Of a stretch of 64,000 bases of DNA, positions 38,973 to 47,407 are shown piece after piece (position 1 is the first letter of the stretch; each line of letters begins with the position of its first letter). The notes beneath the pieces were generated by a model, which was not told the origin of the DNA, did no database searches, and saw nothing but the letters and a program-made list of their open reading frames with translations. The translations under genes and the position numbers were made by a program. This DNA comes from an uncultured Alistipes sp. (GTDB lineage Bacteria; Bacteroidota; Bacteroidia; Bacteroidales; Rikenellaceae). The stretch lies in the NCBI GenBank assembly GCA_947591475.1, contig CANQDE010000003.1, positions 124,001-188,000 of the forward strand, written 5' to 3'.

Positions 38973-40727
38973 ATGTGTATGGAAATCGGTTATCGATTCT
39001 GGCGGGTTCGGGGATTCCGGCTTGCGGCTGTCATGTTGCTGGTTGCAACCGGAAGCCCCTTGAACGCCCAATTCATTCATAACCTGACCGGCGACCGGCG
39101 ACCGTGGACCCAACCGGTCGAAGTCGAGGGCGGCGATTATCGGTTCGTCGTGTTGGCCGACAAGACCGGTGGCCCCGAGACGGGTGCATTCCTGCAAGCG
39201 ATCGAAGAGGTCAATCGGCTGGCGCCTGATTTCGTCGTCTCGATCGGCGATCTTGTCGACGGGTATGTCGCCGCGCCCGAAGCGATTCGGGAACAATGGC
39301 GACGGTTGTTGGCCATGACGGAACGATTGGAGGCGCCGCTTTTCTTCGTAGGCGGGAATCATGACTTGTCGAACGAACCGATGCGTCGGGAATGGATTGC
39401 TCGATTCGGCGCGACCTATTATCATTTCAACGTCGGACGCGATTTGTTTTTGGTGCTCGATACCGAAGAACAAGGCGGAATTTCCGAACGGCAAATCGAT
39501 TATTTCACGCAAGTGCTGCGCCATTGGAAGGGCCGTTGGATTTATCTGTTCATGCACCGGCCGTTGTGGTATCCGCACGACCACGGCGGATTCGAATCGA
39601 TTGATTCGCTCTTGCAGGGGCATGACTACACCGTTTTCAGCGGGCACGAGCATCGTTATTACAAGGAGCTGCGCAATGGTCATGCGTATTACATCATGGC
39701 GACGACCGGCGGTGATTCCGCTCTGCGGGGAAAGCGACTGGGCGAGTTCGATCATTATTTCCACATTACGGCCCGCGATCCCGCGCCGGTTATCGCCAAC
39801 CTTTCGTTGGACGGCATGTTGCCGGACGATGTCGTGAACAGCGAGACCAAACCGATGGTCGATGCGATGACCGGAATGAATTATATCGAAACCGTGCCGG
39901 TTGTGTTGTCCGGTGAATCCCCCGAATCGTTCGATTTTGAGATCAAGGCGGTCAACCGATGTGCCCGGGAGATGGCTTTTACGGCGACATTGCCCGATAT
40001 CGAAGGGCTGACGTTCTCCCCGTCGCATATCGAAGATCGTATCGCTCCCGATTCGGAACGAACTTATTCTATTCATGCGGTCAATGCCTCGAAACTATCG
40101 GCCGAGCGATTCGCTCAGTTCCCCGTACGGAGTTCGTGCGGTTATCGGTTGGCGGGAGAGCCGGTCGTTGTCTCGACGGAAAAAACGATGCTGCTCGACT
40201 GGAATCGTATCGTGCGACAGGGGGAAGCCTGCTGCATCGTTTGCGACAATCCAGACTATATTGGGGAGCGTTGGGACTGGCATGGCCCCGACGACGGACG
40301 ATTTACCCTTCGCGTCGAACGGATCGGGGAGGAACTGGTCATAACGGTCTCTACGACCGATGATCGGTTGATTCGGTCTGCCGATGCGACCGCTCCGCAG
40401 GATCGGATATCCGTTTTCCTTGCGACCGATGCCGCCGACGGATTCACCGATCAGGTTCGGTACGATTTCGTGCCGGAGAAACCGATGCAGGGAGGAACGG
40501 AGCAGAAACATGGAAAAGAGCGAGGTTCGTGCTGGGCCGAAGACAATGGCATGACGGCGGAACTGACCGTTCCGATGAGCAGTTTGCAGACGGATCGCAT
40601 CCGGCTGAATGTGGCGTTTACCGATAGCGACGACGACCGGAACACGAAACCGTCGGTCTTGTGGTGGAAACCTCCATGGGGCGGTTCCTCCGATTTTGTC
40701 GGGTCGGGCGTATTCGTTTTTCGATAA
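38973..40727 (+). CDS. Secreted metallophosphoesterase with C-terminal DOMON/CBM9-like domain
   Basis: The 584 residues start with a signal peptide (RLAAVMLLVATGSPLNA/Q); no lipobox. The calcineurin-like phosphoesterase domain (about 45-270) has its metal motifs: LADKTGG (the DxTGG variant of motif one), SIGDLVDG, VGGNHDLSN, FMHRPLW and FSGHEHRYY. A middle beta-domain follows (about 300-400). The C-terminus is a DOMON/CBM9-like domain (about 410-584; RFTLRVERIGEELVITV, DRISVFLATD, AELTVPMSSL, LNVAFTDSD, PPWGGSSDFVGSGVF). Enzymes of the DxTGG type occur in Bacteroidetes and Planctomycetes, substrate unknown. Within a mannan locus it may release phosphate from a phospho-glycan or another ester, with the last domain anchoring it to the sugar; this is inference. 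Confidence 0.82.
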   Translation: MCMEIGYRFWRVRGFRLAAVMLLVATGSPLNAQFIHNLTGDRRPWTQPVEVEGGDYRFVVLADKTGGPETGAFLQAIEEVNRLAPDFVVSIGDLVDGYVAAPEAIREQWRRLLAMTERLEAPLFFVGGNHDLSNEPMRREWIARFGATYYHFNVGRDLFLVLDTEEQGGISERQIDYFTQVLRHWKGRWIYLFMHRPLWYPHDHGGFESIDSLLQGHDYTVFSGHEHRYYKELRNGHAYYIMATTGGDSALRGKRLGEFDHYFHITARDPAPVIANLSLDGMLPDDVVNSETKPMVDAMTGMNYIETVPVVLSGESPESFDFEIKAVNRCAREMAFTATLPDIEGLTFSPSHIEDRIAPDSERTYSIHAVNASKLSAERFAQFPVRSSCGYRLAGEPVVVSTEKTMLLDWNRIVRQGEACCIVCDNPDYIGERWDWHGPDDGRFTLRVERIGEELVITVSTTDDRLIRSADATAPQDRISVFLATDAADGFTDQVRYDFVPEKPMQGGTEQKHGKERGSCWAEDNGMTAELTVPMSSLQTDRIRLNVAFTDSDDDRNTKPSVLWWKPPWGGSSDFVGSGVFVFR

Positions 40728-40742
40728 ATTTGTCTGTGCACG

Positions 40743-41927
40743 ATGAAAAAAAAAATTTCGACATTGTTCCGCATGCGATTCGAAGCCTTCCGCACAAGCT
40801 GCGGTTGCTTCCATGTGCTGTTGTCCGTAGCATTGACCGGACTGCTCGTTTCCTGTTCGGCGCAAGACGCACGGACGATGACGCCGCGCGAGCGGTTGCT
40901 TGCACGGTTGCACCGGATCGAACGGCTAAACGGTTGTGTTTTCGGACACCATGACGACCCTGTCTACGGTCATGACTGGGACGGATGCGGGATCAGCGAC
41001 GTGAAAGCCGTAACGGACGATTATCCGGGGCTGATGAGCTGGGATCTCGGGTTGATAGAATACGGAAGCCCGCGGAATCTCGATGGCGTACCGTTCGACC
41101 GCGTGCGTCGCGAAGCAATCGCGCAACACGATCGCGGGGGCCTCAATACGTTCAGTTGGCATCTTCGGAATCCGGTTACGGGCGGCGATTCCTGGGATGT
41201 CGAAGGCCATGCGGTACGGGCTTGTCTTACGGAGGGGACGGCACTTTCCGATACGTTGCGGCGATGGATTGCCTCGGCGGCCGATTTTCTGGGCGAATTG
41301 CGGGATGCTTCGGGACGACGCATCCCCGTGATCTTTCGTCCCTGGCATGAACATACCGGAGACTGGTTCTGGTGGGGCGAAAGTTTGACCTCGCCCGAAG
41401 ACTACAAGGCCTTGTGGCACCTGACCCGAAGCCTGTTCGATGAAAAAGGTGTCGATAATGTCGTATGGGCCTATTCGCCCGATGCGACTGCTTCGGTCGA
41501 TGAATATGTCGAACGTTATCCGGGCGACCGTTATGTGGATATATTGGGAGCCGACATTTATCATTTCGACGGAGAAGAAGGAGTGGCGGATTTTCTGCGA
41601 CAGGCTTGTTTGCAACTCGATGCGGTAACGGCCCTCGCTGCACGTAAGCGAAAACCGGTCGCCTTGACGGAGACCGGCAGCGAAGGAATCCCCATGAAAA
41701 ACTGGTTTACGGAGGTGCTGTTACCCTTGTGCGAACGTTATCCCCTCGTCTATGTCTGCGTTTGGAGGAATGCGCATGATCTTCCGGCTCATTATTACAC
41801 GCCGTATCCGGGGCATCCGGCGGCGCCGGATTTCCGTCGGTTTTACGAATCGCCGCACATCTGGTTCGCCCGGGAAGTGCAAACGAAATGCCCCGATCCG
41901 GATGGGTCGAATCCCGCATACGATTGA
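40743..41927 (+). CDS. GH26 beta-mannanase lipoprotein
   Basis: This 394-residue GH26 protein has a long N-region and lipobox LVSC (Cys38). Acid/base Glu203 lies in RPWHEHTGDWFWWG and nucleophile Glu310 in VALTETGSEG; the Trp-rich subsite loop is conserved. B. fragilis ManA, the enzyme paired with this same set of genes, releases mannobiose from mannan; the gene arrangement here suggests the same. It is exported and lipid-anchored, at the outer membrane or facing the periplasm. A second ATG (codon 11) would give a shorter N-region with the same lipobox. It lies 15 bases after the phosphoesterase and 19 before the GH130 gene. Confidence 0.92.
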   Translation: MKKKISTLFRMRFEAFRTSCGCFHVLLSVALTGLLVSCSAQDARTMTPRERLLARLHRIERLNGCVFGHHDDPVYGHDWDGCGISDVKAVTDDYPGLMSWDLGLIEYGSPRNLDGVPFDRVRREAIAQHDRGGLNTFSWHLRNPVTGGDSWDVEGHAVRACLTEGTALSDTLRRWIASAADFLGELRDASGRRIPVIFRPWHEHTGDWFWWGESLTSPEDYKALWHLTRSLFDEKGVDNVVWAYSPDATASVDEYVERYPGDRYVDILGADIYHFDGEEGVADFLRQACLQLDAVTALAARKRKPVALTETGSEGIPMKNWFTEVLLPLCERYPLVYVCVWRNAHDLPAHYYTPYPGHPAAPDFRRFYESPHIWFAREVQTKCPDPDGSNPAYD

Positions 41928-41946
41928 ATATAGAATCCTGTTTGTC

Positions 41947-43116
41947 ATGAATTTCGAAGAGAGAAAACAACTGATCGAACGACGTTATGAACAGCTCATC
42001 GAACGTCCCAACGTTGCGATCGAAGGAAATGGCGTGTTCCGCCGCTACGAATATCCGGTATTGACGGCCGAAATGGTTCCTCCGTTTTGGCGTTACGACT
42101 ACGATGCCGCGACCAATCCCTTCTTCATGGAGCGCATCGGCATGAATGCCACGTTCAATGCGGGGGCCTTGAAATGGGAAGACCGTTATCTGTTGATGGT
42201 TCGGGTGGAGGGGAGCGACCGCAAGTCGTTTTTCGCTCTGGCGGAAAGTCCGACGGGGATCGACCGGTTCCGGTTTCGGGATCGGCCGGTCGTCATACCC
42301 GAAACCGAATCCCCCTGTACGAATATGTACGACATGCGGCTTACGCGCCACGAAGACGGTTGGATTTATGGGCTGTTTTGCGTGGAGCGCCATGACGACA
42401 CCCGTCCGCACGACCTTTCGGCGGCTACGGCGACCTGCGGCATTGTCCGCACGAAGAATCTGATCGACTGGGAGCGGCTGCCTGATTTGAAAAGCCGCTT
42501 TCAGCAGCGCAACGTGGTGTTGCATCCCGAATTCGTCGGCGGACGATATGCCCTGTACACTCGGCCGCAGGACGGATTTTTCAACGCCGGCAGCGGCGGA
42601 GGAATCGGGTGGAGTTATGTCGACGACATGACGCGGGCCGAAATAGACGAAGAAGTGATCGTCGATTCCCGATGTTACCATACGGTGAAGGAGCTGAAAA
42701 ACGGAGAGGGTCCGGCTCCCATCAAGACAAAGCACGGGTGGCTGCACCTTGCGCACGGGGTACGCCGTTGCGCCTCGGGGTTGAGGTATGTGCTCTATCT
42801 GTATATGACGGCCCTGGACGAACCGTGGCGAACCGTCGCTGCGCCGGGCGGTTATTTCATGGCTCCCGAAAACGGGGAATATATCGGTGATGTCATGAAC
42901 GTCCTCTTCTCCAACGGTTGGATCGTCGATGACGACGGCACGGTATTCATCTATTACGCTTCGAGCGACAAACGGTTGCATGTGGCGACTTCGACGGTCG
43001 ATCGATTGGTCGACTATTGCCTCCATACGCCTGTCGACGGGCTGTCTACGAGCGAGTCGGTCAAAACGATCGATGCCCTCATCGATCGCAATCTCGCCTT
43101 GATGTACGGCAAATAA
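41947..43116 (+). CDS. GH130 beta-1,4-mannosylglucose phosphorylase
   Basis: This 389-residue GH130 subfamily 1 protein has the length of 4-O-beta-D-mannosyl-D-glucose phosphorylase. Asp129 in NMYDMRLT lies at the proton-donor position (Asp131 in the B. fragilis enzyme, from memory). Other conserved blocks include MNATFNAGALKW, SRFQQRNVVLHPEF and SSDKRLHVATS. It is cytoplasmic (no signal). It splits mannosyl-glucose with phosphate into mannose-1-phosphate and glucose. Its substrate is produced by the epimerase two genes downstream. The start is the ATG at 41947; the frame runs open upstream through the end of the GH26 gene but that part has no family similarity. Confidence 0.93.
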   Translation: MNFEERKQLIERRYEQLIERPNVAIEGNGVFRRYEYPVLTAEMVPPFWRYDYDAATNPFFMERIGMNATFNAGALKWEDRYLLMVRVEGSDRKSFFALAESPTGIDRFRFRDRPVVIPETESPCTNMYDMRLTRHEDGWIYGLFCVERHDDTRPHDLSAATATCGIVRTKNLIDWERLPDLKSRFQQRNVVLHPEFVGGRYALYTRPQDGFFNAGSGGGIGWSYVDDMTRAEIDEEVIVDSRCYHTVKELKNGEGPAPIKTKHGWLHLAHGVRRCASGLRYVLYLYMTALDEPWRTVAAPGGYFMAPENGEYIGDVMNVLFSNGWIVDDDGTVFIYYASSDKRLHVATSTVDRLVDYCLHTPVDGLSTSESVKTIDALIDRNLALMYGK

Positions 43117-43129
43117 GCAGGGTCTCGGT

Positions 43130-44530
43130 ATGGCTGCATTGCGCGAAAAGATCGGTTATGGATTCGGCGATATGGCGTCGTCGATGTTCTGGAAGATATT
43201 CAGTTACTATCTTCCGTTTTTCTATGCGCATGTTTTCGGACTGACGGTGCGGCAGGCTGCGATGCTGTTCCTCGTTACGCGTATCTGGGACGCGGTTTCC
43301 GATCCGTTGATGGGGATCGTCGCCGACCGTACGGTCTCGCGATGGGGAAAATATCGTCCCTATTTGCTGTGGGCGGCGCTTCCGTTTTCCCTGTGCGGAG
43401 TATTGTTGTTTTCCACGCCGTCGTTCGGACCCGATGGCAAACTGATCTATGCTTACGCCGCCTATCTCCTGATGATGACCGTGTACACGGTCATCAATGT
43501 CCCGTACGGGGCGATGCTCGGCGTCATTACGACCGATTCGAACGAGAAGACGCTCTTTTCGAGTTTCCGCATGTTTTTCGCTTACGGCGGTTCGTTTCTC
43601 GCTTTGGCTTGTTGGGAGCCGTTGTGCAGCTTTTTCGAGACGCGGTGGCACGTCGCGTCGACGACCAGTTGGCAATGGGCCATGATTGTGGTTGCCGTAG
43701 GTTGCTTCATCTGTTTCCTGCTTTGTTTTCTGATGACGCAGGAGAAAGTGAATACCCGAAATACCGTGTCGGTAGGTGCCGATTTCAAGGCTTTGTTGAG
43801 GAACAAACCTTGGTGGATGCTGATCGGCGCAGCCCTGTCGAACAATCTTTTCAATACGGTCCGCGGGTCTGCGGCCGCCTTCTATTTCGCCGACGTGATC
43901 GGCGGCCATGCCTCCTTGTCGTTCTTTGCATGGAAATTCGCCTTTTTTGCCGGGTTGTTTCTCTCTGTCGGCGAGATTGCCAACATGCTCGGGGTTGCTC
44001 TGGCGACTTGTGTAACCCGCCGAATCGGCAAAAAACATACGTTCATCGGGGTCGAGGTCGCGTTGATTCTGTTCAGTATCGCCTTTTTCTATCTTCCGTG
44101 TACGCAAGGCGGGTATTGGGGAATGTTGATGCTGCAAGTCGGAATCTCCGTCGGTACCGGTATCGTCTCGCCGCTCATCTGGTCGATGTATGCCGATGTC
44201 AGCGATTACGCCGAATGGAAATATCGGACGGCCTCCACGGGTTTGATTTTCTCGTCCGCCTCCATGGCGCAAAAATTCGGCAGCGCTTTCGGTGGTTCGG
44301 GGACTTTGTGGATACTCGGAGCTTTCGGTTATGTAACGGTTACGGGAAATGCCGGTCTTGCGCAGACCCCTTATGCGCTCGACGGATTGCGTTATTTGAT
44401 GAGCTTCATCCCTGCGATGATCGCTGCTGCGGGATTGCTGACGATCAGCTTTTATCCGTTGACGACGGAGCGGATGCGCAGAATCGACGCCCAGCTACAT
44501 CTGCAACGGGTTCGACAAAACGAGCGGTAG
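43130..44530 (+). CDS. GPH-family sugar:cation symporter (mannobiose transporter)
   Basis: This 466-residue, 12-helix membrane protein starts KIGYGFGDMASSMFWKIFSYYLPFFYAHVFG. The GPH signature VTRIWDAVSDPLMGIVADRT lies in the first loop. The family has 12 transmembrane helices, and hydrophobic stretches across the length agree. It sits between the GH130 phosphorylase and the epimerase, as the unknown transporter gene does in the B. fragilis mannan operon. It would bring mannobiose from the periplasm into the cytoplasm using a cation gradient. The gaps are 13 bases upstream and 4 bases downstream. Confidence 0.92.
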   Translation: MAALREKIGYGFGDMASSMFWKIFSYYLPFFYAHVFGLTVRQAAMLFLVTRIWDAVSDPLMGIVADRTVSRWGKYRPYLLWAALPFSLCGVLLFSTPSFGPDGKLIYAYAAYLLMMTVYTVINVPYGAMLGVITTDSNEKTLFSSFRMFFAYGGSFLALACWEPLCSFFETRWHVASTTSWQWAMIVVAVGCFICFLLCFLMTQEKVNTRNTVSVGADFKALLRNKPWWMLIGAALSNNLFNTVRGSAAAFYFADVIGGHASLSFFAWKFAFFAGLFLSVGEIANMLGVALATCVTRRIGKKHTFIGVEVALILFSIAFFYLPCTQGGYWGMLMLQVGISVGTGIVSPLIWSMYADVSDYAEWKYRTASTGLIFSSASMAQKFGSAFGGSGTLWILGAFGYVTVTGNAGLAQTPYALDGLRYLMSFIPAMIAAAGLLTISFYPLTTERMRRIDAQLHLQRVRQNER

Positions 44531-44534
44531 AGAA

Positions 44535-45737
44535 ATGATGAATGAAGTGAATCTTTCGATTTTCCGTCAGGAGTTGATCGACGTCTTGCAACGGAATATT
44601 CTTCCGTATTGGATGAACAAGATGGTTGATCCGCGCGGCGGCTTTTACGGACGGCGCGACGGCCGCGACCGGCTCGATCCCGATGCTCCCAAAGGTGCCG
44701 TCTTGCATGCCCGTATTCTGTGGACGTTCGCGACGGCTTATCGGGTATTGGGCGAGGAAGCCTATCTTCGCGTTGCCGAATATGCCGAACGTTATGTCGT
44801 CGAGCGGTTTCTGGATGCCGATTACGGGGGAGCCTATTGGTCGCTGACCGCCGACGGGACGCCCCTCGACGAGAAAAAACAGTTTTATGCGCTTGCATTC
44901 ATGCTTTACGGATTGGCGGCTTATCATCGTGCGACCGGCGATGCCGGTGCCTTGCAACAGGCGATCGCCTTGTTTCGTGCCATAGAGGAACACAGCAGCG
45001 ACCGCCGATTCGGAGGATACATCGAGGCGACGACCCGTTCGTGGGCCCCGATCCCCGACATGCGTCTCAGTTCGAAAGACCGGAATGCCTGCAAGACGAT
45101 GAACACCCATTTGCATATCATCGAAGCCTATACAGAACTGTATCGGGTGTGGCGCAATCCCGAATTGTTGGAAGCGATTGTCGCCCTGCTCGATCTTTTT
45201 TTTACGAAGATCGAAAATCCCGAAACGCACCATTCCGTCCTTTTTTTCGATGAACATTGGCGACCGCTCGATCGGGGCATCTCCTACGGGCACGACATCG
45301 AAGCCTCGTGGTTGTTGCTCGAAACCGCGCGCTCGCTTGATGATCCGCTTCTTTTGCGCCGTGTTGTGTCCTACACAGCCCGAATGGCCGATGCGGCTTT
45401 GCAGGGACTTCGGGACGATGGTTCGTTGATCTATGAAATCCGGGACGACGGAACGGTCGACGACGATCGTCATTGGTGGGTGCAGGCCGAATGTGTCGTG
45501 GGACAATTATACCGGTATCGGTATCATGGTCGTTCCGAAGCCTTGTCAGCGGCTTGGCGGACTTGGAAATATATCGAATCCCATTTGGTGGATTCCGCCG
45601 GCGGCGAGTGGTATTGGAGCCGTCGCGGAAGAGACGGGACGATCAATTTCGAGGACGACAAGGCCGGTTTCTGGAAATGTCCGTATCACAACAGCCGTAT
45701 GGTGTTGGAAGCGGTGGAACATATTTTCGGAGATTGA
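44535..45737 (+). CDS. Cellobiose/mannobiose 2-epimerase (AGE family)
   Basis: The 400 residues form an (alpha/alpha)6 barrel of the N-acylglucosamine 2-epimerase superfamily. Catalytic and ring-stacking residues of cellobiose 2-epimerases are visible: His192 in NTHLHIIEAY, His253 in SYGHDIEASWLL and His385 in CPYHNSRM, plus Trp-rich HWWVQAECV. It converts mannobiose to mannosyl-glucose (4-O-beta-mannosyl-glucose), the substrate of the GH130 phosphorylase encoded two genes upstream. It is cytoplasmic. An ATG one codon later (44538) is equally possible. It is the last gene of the mannan operon; no clear terminator is seen before the convergent gene at 45830. Confidence 0.92.
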   Translation: MMNEVNLSIFRQELIDVLQRNILPYWMNKMVDPRGGFYGRRDGRDRLDPDAPKGAVLHARILWTFATAYRVLGEEAYLRVAEYAERYVVERFLDADYGGAYWSLTADGTPLDEKKQFYALAFMLYGLAAYHRATGDAGALQQAIALFRAIEEHSSDRRFGGYIEATTRSWAPIPDMRLSSKDRNACKTMNTHLHIIEAYTELYRVWRNPELLEAIVALLDLFFTKIENPETHHSVLFFDEHWRPLDRGISYGHDIEASWLLLETARSLDDPLLLRRVVSYTARMADAALQGLRDDGSLIYEIRDDGTVDDDRHWWVQAECVVGQLYRYRYHGRSEALSAAWRTWKYIESHLVDSAGGEWYWSRRGRDGTINFEDDKAGFWKCPYHNSRMVLEAVEHIFGD

Positions 45738-45829
45738 CGGTTCGTGCATGAACGAGCGGCGCGAACACATCGAATGTTGCAAGCCGTCGGCTCGCGGCTC
45801 TTAAAACGTTGGATATTCTTCCGACCGCG

Positions 45830-46489
45830 TTAATAAAACTGCACGAAACGGCCCCGTTCGGTCAGACAGTAGGGACAGAAATCGGGTTCGTGTTCCGTGA
45901 GCGCGAGGTTACCGCATACGGGGCAAACCGTATAGGTTCGGATCGTGTCTTGCGGATGTCGTCGGTTCAGGCTCTGTTCCAACAGGATGATGTGCTGCCG
46001 GTCGCCGGCGTCGGCCCGAGCCAGAATCTGGGCCGCATAACGGTTGCCCGCCGACATGGCCCGATGAATCTCCTTGCCGCTTCGCGTGTGGAGCGATTGC
46101 TGTTCGTAGCGCAGACTGCGTTCTAAATTGCCGTCGGTCGTGCCGCGGAACACGATTACCTTGACCGGCGGTTCGTAGTGCCCGCCCAACCGGACGATGG
46201 CTTCGGCGCAGATGCCCTCGTGCACCCGTTCGGAGAGCGCCATGGCGCGGAACAGGCGTGCCGTGTGCTCCTGCTGTTCGCGATGGGCGATGTCGGCGAA
46301 GTATTCGTATTGCATCGACTTGGCGTGTTTGCGGCGGCCGCAGGCATCGAGATCGGCGAGCGTTTCGGCTTGACGGGGTTTCGTAGCCGGCCGCTGTTCG
46401 TGTTTTCGGGTCGCGGCGTAATAGATCCACGTCAGTACACCGGTGGAGAGCACGAAAAGCAACAGAATGAAGAGGGGACGCACTTTCAT
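45830..46489 (-). CDS. Membrane-anchored rubrerythrin-like protein with degenerate iron site
   Basis: The 219 residues start with one membrane helix or uncleaved signal (FILLLFVLSTGVLTWIYYAA). A four-helix ferritin-like domain follows, then a C-terminal rubredoxin-type zinc/iron ribbon (CPVCGNLAL ... FCPYC). Helix motif YEYFADIAHREQQEHTARLFRAMALSERVHEG still resembles rubrerythrin, with E and H of the EXXH pair (SERVHEG). However, the Glu of the first helix (usually AGES) reads CGRRK, and the second EXXH reads DRQH. Two of the usual diiron ligands are therefore missing or changed. Rubrerythrins reduce peroxide in the cytoplasm; an exported one with a damaged site may bind a single metal only. 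It follows the EEP-like gene after 60 bases in the def operon. Confidence 0.72.
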   Translation of the reverse strand: MKVRPLFILLLFVLSTGVLTWIYYAATRKHEQRPATKPRQAETLADLDACGRRKHAKSMQYEYFADIAHREQQEHTARLFRAMALSERVHEGICAEAIVRLGGHYEPPVKVIVFRGTTDGNLERSLRYEQQSLHTRSGKEIHRAMSAGNRYAAQILARADAGDRQHIILLEQSLNRRHPQDTIRTYTVCPVCGNLALTEHEPDFCPYCLTERGRFVQFY

Positions 46490-46549
46490 GTTTCGACGTT
46501 TTGGTTGAGGGGTGCGCCGAAAAGAGCATCTTTTGTGCCAACGGACTTG

Positions 46550-47389
46550 CTACGGCTTGGAAATGTAGAGAAAAATCGGCAGCCGCGATCCGTATCCGCC
46601 CCGATAGCGGGTGTATTCGTAGGTCGGCAGCGGTTTGCCATTCAGCGGGTCGAGCAGCCAGCGGCGGACGTAAACGTCGCACCGTTCGATGCGCAGGGTC
46701 GTATCGGCGGCGATGCGGTCGCGCATCTGCCACCCAGCCCGCCGGAAGAAGTTGCCCCGACCGGCCCTTTCGGCCCGTGCTGTGGCATCGAGGAACCCTC
46801 GGTCGCGGATTTCAGCAGGCTTGAAACGTCCCAAGATCAGCAGTTTCGCATTCGGACGCTCTTTGCGCAAGTAGTTCGATAGCATGTAAGCCATCCGTTC
46901 GTTGCGGCAAAGCAGCAGGCCCAACGTATCGCACAGCTCTCCGCGGTCGGACGAAAGCGAGCCTTCGATATAGAGGTAATTGTTTCCGGGTTCGGTGTAG
47001 TGCGGAAAGAAACGGTCGCCGTAGTAGAGCAGGGCGAAATCCAGTCCGTCGGGTTTGTTGAGCGTGCGATGAAAGTAGGAATAATCGTTGCGGCAGGTAC
47101 GGACGAGGTCGCGCACGACCGCTTCGTTCTCCACGCCGTAGAGCGCCACGAGCTGGAGGCCCATCGAGTCGATGACAGCGGCCGTGTGGGCGATTTTGCG
47201 GCGGTAACGTTCCGTGTTCCAGTGCAACCGCCCCTCGGGTGTATAGTCCGTATCGTTGTAGAAAGGCGAGACGACCGTATCGTAAAGCCGTTCGACATCG
47301 TAATAAGCGATGCCAATCCGCTGGGCTGACGACCGGTGCGTGCACAAGCTCAGCGACAGCAGCCAAAGAATCGCAAGTCGGCGCAACAT
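46550..47389 (-). CDS. Exported endonuclease/exonuclease/phosphatase-fold pseudo-enzyme
   Basis: This 279-residue protein has a signal peptide (RRLAILWLLSLSL..., cleavage near SSA/Q). It follows the pattern of Bacteroidetes EEP-family nucleases: YYDVERLYDT (usual NVENLFD), YTPEGRLHWNTERYRRKI and LYGVENEAVVRDL (Glu87 kept). However, the usual GDFND is LGRFKPAE (Arg188, Lys190). The late SDHxP is GSRLP (Ser268-Arg269), and the VNHWPSR block is replaced by LLCRNER. Most catalytic residues are thus lost, and a binding or structural role is likely. It starts 18 bases after def in the glyS-ruvX-def operon. Confidence 0.75.
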   Translation of the reverse strand: MLRRLAILWLLSLSLCTHRSSAQRIGIAYYDVERLYDTVVSPFYNDTDYTPEGRLHWNTERYRRKIAHTAAVIDSMGLQLVALYGVENEAVVRDLVRTCRNDYSYFHRTLNKPDGLDFALLYYGDRFFPHYTEPGNNYLYIEGSLSSDRGELCDTLGLLLCRNERMAYMLSNYLRKERPNAKLLILGRFKPAEIRDRGFLDATARAERAGRGNFFRRAGWQMRDRIAADTTLRIERCDVYVRRWLLDPLNGKPLPTYEYTRYRGGYGSRLPIFLYISKP

Positions 47390-47407
47390 CGGTTCTGAGG
47401 TGTACGC

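Noticed and set aside
41752..41946. Upstream extension of the GH130 gene
   Set aside because: This part is a shadow of the GH26 3' end; GH130 homologues begin at about MNFEERKQLIE.
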